From contig NZ_NIJK01000026.1 of assembly GCF_002836975.1 (NCBI RefSeq), forward strand, positions 1 to 64,000: 64,000 bases of DNA, written 5' to 3'. The translations under genes and the position numbers were made by a program. The notes below the pieces were generated by a model, which worked only from the letters and a program-made list of their open reading frames with translations, was not told the origin of the DNA and did not search any database. This stretch comes from Shewanella indica (lineage in GTDB: Bacteria > Pseudomonadota > Gammaproteobacteria > Enterobacterales > Shewanellaceae). Position 1 is the first letter of the stretch; the number at the start of each line of letters is the position of its first letter. Shown here in pieces: positions 8,063 through 16,829 of the stretch.

Positions 8063-8374
8063 ATGAGTATGTTCCAAGCCGATAAGGTATCCAAACAGCA
8101 AACTGCCTTTTTACGTAAGCTCTATCTGGCCCACCTGATAGACGATAGCCAACATAACCTGCTGTCCTTACAGAAGGAAACCGGCATGCCGCGCCGCACT
8201 TTGCAAGATGCCATTGCCGCCTTCGGCGATATAGGTATTCAGGTGGACTTTATTCAGGATGGCCGCAGGAATAATTCAGGGCACTACCACATCCGCACCT
8301 GGGGCCCGATTAACAGTGCCTGGGTTGGCACTCACCTGGAGCAGATCCGCACTCTGCTGTTTAGCGACATCTGA
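8063..8374 (+). CDS. small winged-helix DNA-binding-like protein
   Basis: 103 residues, with LLSLQKETGMPRRTLQDAIAAFGDIGIQVDFIQDG fitting a helix-turn-helix followed by a wing, and a conserved-looking C-terminal HYHIRTWGPINSAWVG. It resembles the short winged-helix HTH_43 group of gammaproteobacteria, but that name is tentative. AGGA lies 2 bases before ATG, and a second in-frame ATG follows two codons later. Monocistronic between two leftward genes. No target can be inferred. Confidence 0.75.
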   Translation: MSMFQADKVSKQQTAFLRKLYLAHLIDDSQHNLLSLQKETGMPRRTLQDAIAAFGDIGIQVDFIQDGRRNNSGHYHIRTWGPINSAWVGTHLEQIRTLLFSDI

Positions 8375-8525
8375 GCTTCTCTGTTGCCATTAACCGGCAG
8401 AAAGTTTACGGATTATTGTATCTTAAATCATGCCGTAACTTGTTCGTGTGTGGCTGAACTCGCGGTGAGGAAGTTATTTTTATAGCCTTACTTGCTCTCA
8501 AATAAAATTTAAGCAATTGATAAAG

Positions 8526-8861
8526 TTATATAAATACAAACCAAATCCAGCTTAAAATGAGCAGTGTCCAAGGTAACAAGAGTTGCCACTTGGGGATGTA
8601 GCTTGAAGGTATTTCGCTTGCCGCGACGCCGTCATCTTCGCCGGACTGAAGTTTCTTTTTCTGCCTCAGCTCTTGTTTGCGCGCCTTGTCTCTTTCCCTG
8701 GCCTTGGCCTTTTGTTGCTTCTTGTATTCAGCAATGCCTTTCTCTATGCCCTGGGCAATGAGGCGGGTTTGCTCCTTGGTCTGCCCCGCCTTTTGAGTGG
8801 CTTTGGCCACGCGCATGGCTTCGGTTTGGGTTTCGTTGGAAATCGCTGGCTTCTTGTTCAT
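8526..8861 (-). CDS. DUF2956 family small membrane-anchored protein
   Basis: About 111 residues. The N-terminal ~70 residues are helical and very Lys/Gln-rich (MRVAKATQKAGQTKEQTRLI and then KKQQKAKARERDKARKQE), followed by a hydrophobic C-terminal anchor (WQLLLPWTLLILSWIWFVFI). This is the pattern of DUF2956, a gammaproteobacterial family without known function. The anchor would leave the basic helix in the cytoplasm. I chose ATG 8861; a frame start at 8888 is possible but adds nine residues without a better ribosome site. Confidence 0.78.
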   Translation of the reverse strand: MNKKPAISNETQTEAMRVAKATQKAGQTKEQTRLIAQGIEKGIAEYKKQQKAKARERDKARKQELRQKKKLQSGEDDGVAASEIPSSYIPKWQLLLPWTLLILSWIWFVFI

Positions 8862-9030
8862 CTCTGATGGGGTTGATGGCTGACCCAAGAATTATACCTG
8901 CCTGCTTGGAGTTCTGACCACAGACGGCTTCACATCAAAGGCGCTTGTCGGTGCTGAACTTGTTCGGGGTCAAATGCTCTTATGGCAGGGCCATATTGCA
9001 AGGGCTTTTATTGTCAAGATTTTGATCGCT

Positions 9031-9876
9031 TCAAAAATAGAGTCTCTGCCCCTGCGCGTCGGCGAAGGTACCCGGTTGATAGTGCCAGACCCTGGAAATC
9101 AGTTCAGGCGTCAAAGCCTGTTGAGGCTCGCCCTGAACCAGGAGTTTTCCTTTGTCCAAAACCAGCAACTGATCGGCATAGTGACTGGCCTGGTTGAGGT
9201 CGTGCAGCACGGCCAATACAGTGTAGCCCTGCTCATGTGCCAGCTCTCTGGCGAGCCGCAGTACTCTGTGTTGCTGGGCCAAATCCAGCGCCGAAGTGGG
9301 TTCATCCAACAAGAGTACAGGCGAGTGCTCGGCCTGGGCCAATTGAGTCAAAACCCTGGCCAACTGAACCCGCTGGCGTTCACCGCCGGACAGTGCCGGA
9401 TAGCTGCGCTCACTCAGGTGAGCCAGATCCAGACGCCAGAGTTGCTGCTCAACCAGTTGGGCGGCATCTCTGGCACTGAGACTGAGAGGATACAGGCCCA
9501 TGGCTACCACTTCACGAACGCTGAAGGGAAAGCTGAGACTCGAGTGTTGCGGCAACATGGCCAGATGCCTGGCCAAGGCTTGTTTCGGCCACTGCCCAAG
9601 AGGCGAGCCGTGAAAGCTTATCCGCCCGGCATCGGCCTTGAGCTCCTGAGTTAACAGCCGCAGCAGACTGGACTTGCCAGCGCCATTGGGCCCCAATAGA
9701 GCGTAAAATTGGCCGCTTTGCAGTCGGCAACTGACATCGGTCAGCAAGGGCTTGTTGTCGACTCTGGCATGGAGATGTTTGAGCTCCAGTACTTGCTCAG
9801 TAACTACGGTGGACTCAAATGATATAGCCGGTGTCTGTGCGGCAGTTGTTGTGGTCACGGATTCGAGTGAAGGCAT
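9031..9876 (-). CDS. hmuV: heme ABC importer, ATP-binding subunit
   Basis: The ATPase that drives heme import across the inner membrane. It has Walker A GPNGAGKSS, signature LSGGERQRVQLAR, Walker B VLLLDEPTSALD and the H-loop VLHDLNQA. The pattern HSSLSFPFSVREVVAMGLYP is typical of the FecE/HmuV branch. It carries a poorly conserved ~25-residue N-terminal extension. ATG 9876 is preceded by GAGG at 6 bases; an alternative TTG at 9888 would overlap the hmuU stop. Last gene of the leftward tonB-exbB-exbD-hmuTUV cluster; no clear terminator is visible after it. Confidence 0.92.
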   Translation of the reverse strand: MPSLESVTTTTAAQTPAISFESTVVTEQVLELKHLHARVDNKPLLTDVSCRLQSGQFYALLGPNGAGKSSLLRLLTQELKADAGRISFHGSPLGQWPKQALARHLAMLPQHSSLSFPFSVREVVAMGLYPLSLSARDAAQLVEQQLWRLDLAHLSERSYPALSGGERQRVQLARVLTQLAQAEHSPVLLLDEPTSALDLAQQHRVLRLARELAHEQGYTVLAVLHDLNQASHYADQLLVLDKGKLLVQGEPQQALTPELISRVWHYQPGTFADAQGQRLYF

Positions 9877-9884
9877 GGAGTACC

Positions 9885-10904
9885 TCAATAAAGCTTACGT
9901 CGCTGACTTAGCAGCAGATAGAGGAAGAAGGGAGCGCCGAGCAGAGCCGTCATCAGGCCGACAGGGATCTCGGCCGGTGACATCAAGGTGCGGGCCCCTG
10001 AGTCGGCCAAGGCCAGCAGCACGGCGCCGAGAATGGCACTCAGCGGCAGCAGTTGCCGATGATCCGGCCCCTTGAGCAGCCGCACCAGATGTGGTACCAC
10101 CAGTCCGATAAAACCTATGATGCCGGTGGCCGCCACGGCAACACCGACACCCAAAGAGCAGAGTAAGATCAACTTCAGCTTGAGCCTGTCTACCTCTATG
10201 CCCAGATGACGCGCCTCGGATTCGCCAAGCAACAGGGCGTTGAGCGCCAATGCCTGTTTGTTGAACTGCCAACTCACCAAGGCCAGTACCGGCAGACAGA
10301 TAAATACAGATTGCCAACTGGCACCGGCGATGGCCCCCAGTTGCCACAGGCTGAGATCCCGCAGTGCCATGTCGTTGGCAAGGAAAGTCAGCATGCCAAT
10401 TCCGGCACCGGCCAGGGCGGTAATAGCCACCCCGGCCAGCAAGAGTAACACCACTGAGGTGCTGCCACCTGAAGTGGCGAGCCGGTAAACCAGTAAACTG
10501 GTTGCCAGACCGCAGAGAAAAGCACCAAGGGGGACGGCATAGCTGCCAAGATGTGGCAGTAGCACTATGCAGATGGCGGCTCCCAGCGCCGCGCCCGAGG
10601 ACACACCTATGATGCCGGGATCCGCCAGAGGGTTACGAAACAGGCCTTGCATTACGGCGCCGCACTGTGCCAACAGGGCGCCGACAATCAGTGCCAGCAA
10701 GGTTCTCGGCAGACGGACATTTTGCACTATCAGGGCATTGGCTTCCTGCCCGGCGGCGATTGAGCCAAGCAGGGAGTCGATTATATCGCTCAAGCCTATG
10801 GTCACAGGTCCGGTTGCTATCGAGAGCAATGCGGAAAACAGCAGCAGGCTGGCGAGTCCTGGCCAGAGCCAGGGGTGACGGTGGGTGGGCAGCACGGCAG
10901 CCAT
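9885..10904 (-). CDS. hmuU: heme ABC importer, FecCD-type permease
   Basis: 339 residues of a BtuC/FecCD-type permease with about ten membrane helices. Signatures include NVRLPRTLLALIVGALLAQCGAVMQGLFRNPLADPGIIGVSSGA near the N-terminus and GFIGLVVPHLVRLLKGPDHR, which is the coupling region contacting the ATPase. It is adjacent to hmuT (2 bp gap) and hmuV, forming the HmuTUV importer. Heme rather than siderophore or B12 is inferred from the TonB, HugA and HutXZ neighbours. Confidence 0.92.
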   Translation of the reverse strand: MAAVLPTHRHPWLWPGLASLLLFSALLSIATGPVTIGLSDIIDSLLGSIAAGQEANALIVQNVRLPRTLLALIVGALLAQCGAVMQGLFRNPLADPGIIGVSSGAALGAAICIVLLPHLGSYAVPLGAFLCGLATSLLVYRLATSGGSTSVVLLLLAGVAITALAGAGIGMLTFLANDMALRDLSLWQLGAIAGASWQSVFICLPVLALVSWQFNKQALALNALLLGESEARHLGIEVDRLKLKLILLCSLGVGVAVAATGIIGFIGLVVPHLVRLLKGPDHRQLLPLSAILGAVLLALADSGARTLMSPAEIPVGLMTALLGAPFFLYLLLSQRRKLY

Positions 10905-10906
10905 GA

Positions 10907-11746
10907 TTATTGCTCCAGCAGTTCCTGATTCAGGGATTCGGCCGCTTCAATGGCGGAGATACCCAATCCCCCGAGCAATGCCTGAGGTTGAAGATCCCGG
11001 ATCAAACCGGCTTTTCCGGCCGGAGTATGGGCCAGTAGCGGCATGCTCTTCAGTAGCTTATCGGCTTGAGGTTCGGGTTGCTCGCTGGCGCTTGAGAGTA
11101 AAATCAGCTCTGGCTTGAGCGCCAGAATGCCTTCCTGAGACAGGCTGCGGTAGCCGCTGAAGTCGGCGGCGTTGGTGGCACCGGCCAGCTGGATAATGAT
11201 ATCGGCGGCCGTATCGGCGCCGCCGACCCTGGCGGGACGCTCTGACTGCAACAACATAAACATGACTCTGGGTGGATGTTCGAATTTGGCCGCTGATTGC
11301 GCCAATTGCTGTAACCTGTCACCCAGGGTATTGGCCAGTTCGGTGGCGGCTTTTTCCTTATTCAGAGCCTTTCCCAGAGTGAGAATATTTTGCTGTAGTT
11401 GCTCGGCGGTATCGGCCGCATTCAGGGTGATAACCGGCACACCGGCCTGTTTTACCAGCTCTATACTGCTGGCCGGTCCCATCACAGAGGTGCCAATCAG
11501 GAGATCCGGTTTTTGCGCCAATATGCCCTCGGCTGAAAGCATTCTGTGGTAGCCGAGTCTTGGCAGTTTCAGCGTTCCTGGCAGGGCGCTGCTGGCGTCA
11601 ACAGCCACCAGTTGTGGGGCGGCATCCAATGCCAGTACCAATTCAGTGACGCCGGCACCGGCACTGATCACTCGCTTGGGAGGTTCTTCTGCGGCAAAAA
11701 GCGGCATGGCGAGCAGGCCACAGAGGAAGATAAGAGAGTTTTTCAT
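10907..11746 (-). CDS. hmuT: periplasmic heme-binding protein of the ABC importer
   Basis: About 279 residues starting with the signal peptide MKNSLIFLCGLLAMPLFA. The mature part is a class III substrate-binding protein with two lobes joined by a helix: RVISAGAGVTELVLALDAAPQLVAVDAS, then the tyrosine loop LPRLGYHRMLSAEGILAQKPDLLIGT. In HmuT/ShuT proteins the heme iron is held by a Tyr in the first lobe, and Y in LGYHRML is the obvious candidate. ATG 11746 has GGAG upstream; the frame is open 19 codons further, but the start there would mask the signal peptide. Operon with hmuUV. Confidence 0.9.
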   Translation of the reverse strand: MKNSLIFLCGLLAMPLFAAEEPPKRVISAGAGVTELVLALDAAPQLVAVDASSALPGTLKLPRLGYHRMLSAEGILAQKPDLLIGTSVMGPASSIELVKQAGVPVITLNAADTAEQLQQNILTLGKALNKEKAATELANTLGDRLQQLAQSAAKFEHPPRVMFMLLQSERPARVGGADTAADIIIQLAGATNAADFSGYRSLSQEGILALKPELILLSSASEQPEPQADKLLKSMPLLAHTPAGKAGLIRDLQPQALLGGLGISAIEAAESLNQELLEQ

Positions 11747-11810
11747 TCTAGCTCCAAAATAATTCAGGGACTCATCGCCACAGACTTGTGTCTGAGGTTT
11801 CATCAGTTGT

Positions 11811-12218
11811 TTAGGGTTCCATCAGGACCCTGGTCTGGCTGATCTGCAGCCGTTGCAGCAGACTCAGCAGTTGCATCAGCGGCTGGACTCTTGCCTCCTT
11901 GTCGGCGGCTACCACCAAAGTCAGTTCGGGATTGTCGGCCAGCGCCTGAGTCAGTGCCTGCTCGAACGCGTCGAACCGGGCAAATTTTTGTTCGTTGAGC
12001 GCCCAGAACGGCGCCTGGGGTAACACGCTTACCGTCAATTGAGTCTGTGCTTGTGGGCTCAAAGTTGTGGCACTGTTATCCGGCACTTCAATCGGCAGGC
12101 TCAATAACTTGGGATTGGCTGTGAGCAGCAAAAACACCAGCACAATGAAGATGATGTCTATCAAGGGGGTTAGATCCAGGCCGCTATCCAGGCCATGCTC
12201 TTCCTTAATTTCAATCAT
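11811..12218 (-). CDS. exbD: energy-transducing protein ExbD
   Basis: 135 residues: a short cytoplasmic head, one membrane helix containing the essential Asp (LDLTPLIDIIFIVLVFLLLTA, Asp at residue ~21), and a periplasmic domain. Works with ExbB as the proton-driven motor for TonB. Overlaps the exbB stop by 4 bp (ATGA), so the two are translationally coupled. Placement inside the heme locus suggests a dedicated TonB system. Confidence 0.93.
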   Translation of the reverse strand: MIEIKEEHGLDSGLDLTPLIDIIFIVLVFLLLTANPKLLSLPIEVPDNSATTLSPQAQTQLTVSVLPQAPFWALNEQKFARFDAFEQALTQALADNPELTLVVAADKEARVQPLMQLLSLLQRLQISQTRVLMEP

Positions 12219-12931
12219 GACAGCGGCTCCGGATGGCGACGCTTGCCATTGATTTGACTGAGTTTGGTCAGGTTAAAAGCAGCGTAATCATTGTCTTCGC
12301 CCTGCAGTGGAACCCCTTCCAGCCAAAGGTTGAGTTGATTCAGTACATGGGCGCAGGAGGCCACTGAGCGCTCGGCCCAGAGTCCGAACAGCTGCGCGCC
12401 CAACAGCGCGGGTACGGCGATCAACAGGCCGGCGGCTGTGGTGTACATGGCCAATCCCAAGCCTGAAGCCAACAAGGCCGGAGTGATACTGTCACTCTGA
12501 TTGGCGCCAATGTCATTGAACATCTCCAGTAACCCCAGCACAGTGCCGAGTAAACCCAGAAGCGGGCTGATGGCACCTATGTATTGCAGCAACTTGAGCC
12601 CGGCGTGGAGTTTGCGTTTCTCCTTTGCCAGCCAAAGTGACAACAACTCTTCCCGCAGCGCCTTGGGTTGTGCGGCCTGTCTCAGCAAATGGCGGGCACC
12701 GCAGGAAATCAGTCCCCGGTTATCTTTCAGGCGTTCAAGCAGGCTGTCACAGCTTTCATCCAGTGTGCCGCTGCGCAATTCGCCGAGCCAGGATTGGCGC
12801 CTGAACAGGCTCGGCAACAAGATGGCAAAGCGCTCCAGCAATATCATCAGGGTCAGAAAGGCGCAGATGAGCAAAGGCCAAGTGAGATCGCCAAGTTGCT
12901 GGTGCAGGCTTTGGTACAAACTTAATTCCAT
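12215..12931 (-). CDS. exbB: energy-transducing protein ExbB (TolQ/MotA family)
   Basis: 238 residues with three membrane helices (about 17-35, 125-150, 160-185). The family core ISPLLGLLGTVLGLLEMFNDIG is followed by a second helix ALLASGLGLAMYTTAAGLLIAVPALLG. Forms the pentameric channel around ExbD. GGAGACACG precedes ATG 12931; the tonB stop is 14 bp upstream. Ser/Thr residues in the channel-lining helices are present as expected. Confidence 0.93.
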   Translation of the reverse strand: MELSLYQSLHQQLGDLTWPLLICAFLTLMILLERFAILLPSLFRRQSWLGELRSGTLDESCDSLLERLKDNRGLISCGARHLLRQAAQPKALREELLSLWLAKEKRKLHAGLKLLQYIGAISPLLGLLGTVLGLLEMFNDIGANQSDSITPALLASGLGLAMYTTAAGLLIAVPALLGAQLFGLWAERSVASCAHVLNQLNLWLEGVPLQGEDNDYAAFNLTKLSQINGKRRHPEPLS

Positions 12932-12945
12932 CGTGTCTCCAACTG

Positions 12946-13767
12946 TTAATTAAGGGCGAAGCGAACCGGCACCCTGACTTTGAAACGGGCGGCTGAGGCT
13001 TGGGAAGGAATGCTGAACTGCCAGTGGCGTACGGCGGCCAATGCCGCTTCATCCAGAATGGAATAGCCTGAGCTGCTGACGAGCAGGGCGTTTTGGGTTT
13101 TGCCTTGATGATCAAAGAAGATGTCTACCAGAGCCGTGCCCTCAAAGCCCCGCTTGCGGGCGAGTCTGGGGTAGTTCGGTGGCGTCGGCGGGCTGGCAAA
13201 AACAGGCTCAGCCAGCTCTATTGTGTGATTCAGCCCTGAGGTGGTGGCTGTTAGAACCGGCGACGAAGGAATGCCCGGCTTTTCCTCATGGGACACAGGC
13301 TCTTCTTGCTGAGTTGTTGAGGCGTGTTTCGGTTCAGATTTATCTTCTCTCTCTCGCGGTTTTTCCTGAGTCGGTTGTGGCTTACTCATCTTTGAGGCTT
13401 GTTTCTGACTCGCTTTGGCAGGTTTGGCATTTAGCTGCTCAGACTTTGGTTGCTCAGACTTTGGCGACTCAGGGTTTGCCACATTCTGCTTCAACGGTTT
13501 TTTATATTGAGGTTCGCTATGTTCAGCTTCTTTATGCTTAGCGGATGGGGCCTTTGCCGCGGGGTGGCTTTCGGCGGTAGCAGCCTGGTTTTGAGTCTGG
13601 GCAGAGGCAGTTTGGGGCGCTGCAGCAGGGGCTGCGCTGAAACTCAGCTGCAAACCGCCCTTGGTGGGCATTACCAAAGGATCTGGGGGGGCTGTCTGAG
13701 AGGCCAATACCGCACTCTGAAGTGACAATGCCATGAGCGCAAAACCACAATAACGCTTGGGGGTCAC
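12946..13767 (-). CDS. tonB: TonB protein of the heme system
   Basis: About 273 residues. A single N-terminal anchor (GFALMALSLQSAVLAS) is followed by a long Pro/Lys/Glu/Gln-rich periplasmic linker, residues ~55-170, and a C-terminal TonB domain (PPNYPRLARKRGFEGTALVDIFFDHQGKTQ, ending AVRHWQFSIP). I chose GTG 13767 because CAGGAG sits 7 bases before it and the protein then begins directly with the anchor; an ATG 54 bp upstream adds 18 hydrophilic residues. The linker holds short repeats of SEQPKSEQ type, so length may vary between strains. First gene of the leftward arm, divergent from the receptor. Confidence 0.9.
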   Translation of the reverse strand: MTPKRYCGFALMALSLQSAVLASQTAPPDPLVMPTKGGLQLSFSAAPAAAPQTASAQTQNQAATAESHPAAKAPSAKHKEAEHSEPQYKKPLKQNVANPESPKSEQPKSEQLNAKPAKASQKQASKMSKPQPTQEKPREREDKSEPKHASTTQQEEPVSHEEKPGIPSSPVLTATTSGLNHTIELAEPVFASPPTPPNYPRLARKRGFEGTALVDIFFDHQGKTQNALLVSSSGYSILDEAALAAVRHWQFSIPSQASAARFKVRVPVRFALN

Positions 13768-14214
13768 GCCGTTACTCCTGTTTACAACCGCTTGTTGCTG
13801 CGGGTGAATGTTCAAATTCAACTAAGCAAGGACCCGTAAGGCTCAATGCTGTTCTGTTTTGGGTCGGCTCTGTCCCTGAGCCGCCACCATTCCATGGTTC
13901 CTACTTTTACTGCCTAACCAGTTTTTACCGCTTGGCTAGCTTTTACCGTTTGAATAGCACCGCATTTCGTACCGACAAATGGCTTAGCTTCCCGAGTAAC
14001 TTCCCTTTCTTCAGATTAAAATATATTAGAGTAAATAATATTGCAAATGATAATAATTACTATTTGATCATCTTCTAAAGTTAAGCTAGAGTGCCGGCGT
14101 AAGTGGTGTTATCCCGGGCTTGCTGTTTGCCCCTGGGCTCAATTTATTTTCAGTAATGCCACTCCCATGAGAAAGGCTGGAGATACAGCCTGATAATCTG
14201 TTTGAGGATCAAAG
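13768..14214. promoter_or_regulatory. divergent intergenic region of the heme locus
   Basis: About 450 bp between tonB and the receptor gene. It holds the Fur-like box at 14043-14061 within an A/T-rich core at ~14000-14080 that probably carries both promoters. A curious row of near-repeats (TTTACTGCC, TTTTACCG, TTTTACCG) spans ~13900-13950. No gene is seen. Confidence 0.7.
14043..14061 (+). promoter_or_regulatory. Fur-box-like operator
   Basis: GCAAATGATAATAATTACT matches 14 of 19 positions of the Fur consensus (GATAATGATAATCATTATC). It lies between the divergent heme arms, where iron repression is expected. One box could serve both directions. Confidence 0.7.
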
Positions 14215-16269
14215 ATGATGAATAGAAAGCCGCTGGTTATGGCTATTACTCTGGCATTGGGGACTCCCCTCCTGAGTTTGGCCGCTGTTGCCGAGCAGGT
14301 AAAAACAGCTGAATTTGATGAAGTGCTGGTAAGTGCTACCCGCATTCAGGAGAAAGTCTCTGAGTCCAGCCGCAGTGCAGTGGTTGTCGGCGAAGAGCAG
14401 TTGGCTGAGAAGCAGGGCGACTCGGTGGCCGAAGTGCTCAAAACGGAAGCCAACATCAATATCGCCAATGGCCCCAGGGCGTCTGCCCAACAGGTGGAAA
14501 TTCGTGGCCTCAGTGGCCAGAGAGTATTGCAGACCATAGATGGTGCCAGGCAAAACACCAGCGCTGGCCATAGAGGCACCTTCTTTATGGATCCTGAGCT
14601 GCTCAGTTCTATCGAGGTGGTACGCGGCCCGGCTTCCAGCCTTTGGGGCAGTGGCGCCATAGGTGGCGTGGTATCACAAAATACCAAGTCGGCAAGAGAG
14701 ATGCTCGACGAAGGCCAGAGCTTTGGTGGTTATCTCAAGCAAGGTTATGAAGCCAATGGCCAGCGCAGCAAGAGCAGTGGTGCCATTTATGGTGCCAAGG
14801 GCAGTATCGACTGGTTGCTGAACGGCAGCTACAGCGACGGCGACAATATCAAGGCCGGTAATGACAATACCCTGGAAAACAGCGCCAGCCGCAGCCGCAG
14901 TGGTTTGGCCAAGTTTGGTTGGCAGTTGGACGAGGCACAAAGGCTGCAGCTTTCCGGCAGGATCAATGAGATCTCCGAGGCCGTGCCCAGCAATCCGGCC
15001 ACAGGTGTCAGCAATAGTGTGCCTCTGGTGCGCCGTGACAGCAAAGATTCCAACCTGACCCTGGACTACAGCCTGGCACCAAGGGGCAATGCCTTGCTGG
15101 ATCTGGATGCCAAGTTCTACTGGAACAAGACAGATTATGATGAGAATCGCCTGACCAAGGGCCAGTTCGACACCACAGAATATGAAACCCTGGGGTTCAG
15201 TATCGCCAATCGCAGTCAATGGCAGGGGCTCAAATTAACCTATGGTCTGGATGGCTACCGCGACCAGATAGAAACCTTCCGTGATGACAGCGGCCAGAGC
15301 GGTCAGCGTCCCGGCAACATAGATGGTGAGTCTCGGGTGTGGGGCGCTTTCGTGGCCGCCAATATCGCCCTGGGGGAAAACTGGTCATTGGATCCGGCGC
15401 TGCGTTACGACAGCTTTGAAAACGAAAGCAATAACCTGGGTCATTCCAGTGATGACGATGCTTTGTCTCCCTCGTTGGCACTGGTGTGGAAGACAGCGCC
15501 ATGGCTGACACTCAGTGCCCGTTACGATGAAGCCTTCCGCGCGCCATCAGTGGAGGAGATGTACTCCAGCGGCACTCACTATTGTATTCCATCCATCCCC
15601 AATTTCTTGCCCAACGGCCTGTGTAATACCTTCGAGGTCAATGAAAGCCTCAAGGCTGAAAAGGCCAAGAACAAGGAACTGAAGGCCGATATGCGCTTTG
15701 CTGAGCTGGCGGGCAACGATGAGTTGGCGCTGAGCTTGAGTGTATTCAGAAACGATGTCGATGACTTTATTGAGCAGCGGGTGACCAATCCATTGCATGG
15801 TATTCCCAGGCTTGAGCAGAATACCCGTTGGGATAACGTCGACAAGGCCAGGCTGACCGGTTTCGAACTGACGGGGAAGTATCGTATCAATCAGACCCGC
15901 TTATCACTCAGCTATGGTCAGACTGAAGGCAAGGACAGGCATGACGGAGGTTATCTGGCCAATATTCCGGCCAACAAGCTGGTGCTCGACTTGTCGCAGG
16001 GGATCATGGCGGGCGATATGAAGCTGGGAACCCGGGTCAGCTATAACGCCAGTCAAGACAGGGTGCCCAAAGATAACCCGGTTAACCGCTACCAGGACTA
16101 CACCCTATGGGATGTGTATCTGGCCTGGGAGCCTGCCATGGGGACCTTCGAAGGGTTGCGGGTCGACTTTGCCATTGAAAACATTGGCGATGAAGAGTAC
16201 ATCCAAGCCTGGCAAACACTTATGGATCAAGGGCGCAACTTCAAGCTCTCGGCCCGCTACCGTTTCTGA
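14215..16269 (+). CDS. hugA: TonB-dependent outer-membrane heme receptor
   Basis: 684 residues. A signal peptide (cut after AVAE or nearby) is followed by a TonB box (FDEVLVSATR), a plug domain with VEIRGLSGQRVLQTIDG and IEVVRGPASSLWGSGAIGG, and a 22-strand barrel ending in the aromatic RYRF. The heme-receptor FRAP motif is present (AFRAPSVEEMYSSGTHYC). The NPNL box that normally follows reads NESL, so the pairing with the heme-binding His loop is altered. Two Cys in that loop (HYC ... GLC) could form a disulfide. SD GAGGA precedes ATG ATG at 14215. Followed immediately by hutX (overlap) and hutZ. Confidence 0.92.
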   Translation: MMNRKPLVMAITLALGTPLLSLAAVAEQVKTAEFDEVLVSATRIQEKVSESSRSAVVVGEEQLAEKQGDSVAEVLKTEANINIANGPRASAQQVEIRGLSGQRVLQTIDGARQNTSAGHRGTFFMDPELLSSIEVVRGPASSLWGSGAIGGVVSQNTKSAREMLDEGQSFGGYLKQGYEANGQRSKSSGAIYGAKGSIDWLLNGSYSDGDNIKAGNDNTLENSASRSRSGLAKFGWQLDEAQRLQLSGRINEISEAVPSNPATGVSNSVPLVRRDSKDSNLTLDYSLAPRGNALLDLDAKFYWNKTDYDENRLTKGQFDTTEYETLGFSIANRSQWQGLKLTYGLDGYRDQIETFRDDSGQSGQRPGNIDGESRVWGAFVAANIALGENWSLDPALRYDSFENESNNLGHSSDDDALSPSLALVWKTAPWLTLSARYDEAFRAPSVEEMYSSGTHYCIPSIPNFLPNGLCNTFEVNESLKAEKAKNKELKADMRFAELAGNDELALSLSVFRNDVDDFIEQRVTNPLHGIPRLEQNTRWDNVDKARLTGFELTGKYRINQTRLSLSYGQTEGKDRHDGGYLANIPANKLVLDLSQGIMAGDMKLGTRVSYNASQDRVPKDNPVNRYQDYTLWDVYLAWEPAMGTFEGLRVDFAIENIGDEEYIQAWQTLMDQGRNFKLSARYRF

Positions 16270-16280
16270 TGGAGCAACAG

Positions 16281-16829
16281 ATGCAGATAAGCGATACAAC
16301 AAGGGCGGTCGCTGGCCGCCTGCAGATAGCAGCCGCCATGCTGGAACACCCTGAGTGGTTGCCGGCCGATGCCGCCGCCAATCTGGGGATTTCTGAGCTT
16401 GAGGTGGTGCAGGCATTACCGGCCGAGCAGCAGCAATTCTTGCCGCTGGAATGGCTGGAAGCCCTGCTGCAGGCACTGCCTGAGTGGGGTAAGTTGACCA
16501 CCATAGTCACAGTTGCCGGGCAGATATTTGAATTCAAAGGCGACTTCCCCAAGGGAAAGACGGCTCATGGCTATTTTAACCTCTACAGCAAGGGAGATGG
16601 CCTGCATGGCCATCTAAAATTGGAGAATTTCAGTGCCATCGCCTTGATAAGTCGTCCATTTCGGGGCACTGAAAGCCATTCGATTAATTTCTTCGGCCCT
16701 GATGGCGTCATCGTTTTTAAGGTCTATTTGGGCCGGGATCAACAACGCAAGCTGCTGCCGCCACAGTTGGCACTGTTTGCCGACTGGCGTCACCGTGGTG
16801 AAGTGGCTGCCCAAAAGGGGGAAATATGA
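16281..16829 (+). CDS. hutX: cytosolic heme carrier protein HutX/HugX
   Basis: About 182 residues, HutX/HuvX family: an N-terminal helical domain (LPADAAANLGISELEVVQALP) then a beta domain with GQIFEFKGDFPKGKTAHGYFNLYSKGDGLHGHLK and a conserved RGTESHSINFFGPDGVIVFKVY. In Vibrio it binds heme and hands it to HutZ. An ATG at 16269 overlaps the receptor stop; ATG 16281 is preferred because GGAG lies 7 bases before it. The hutZ start overlaps its stop by 4 bp. Confidence 0.9.
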   Translation: MQISDTTRAVAGRLQIAAAMLEHPEWLPADAAANLGISELEVVQALPAEQQQFLPLEWLEALLQALPEWGKLTTIVTVAGQIFEFKGDFPKGKTAHGYFNLYSKGDGLHGHLKLENFSAIALISRPFRGTESHSINFFGPDGVIVFKVYLGRDQQRKLLPPQLALFADWRHRGEVAAQKGEI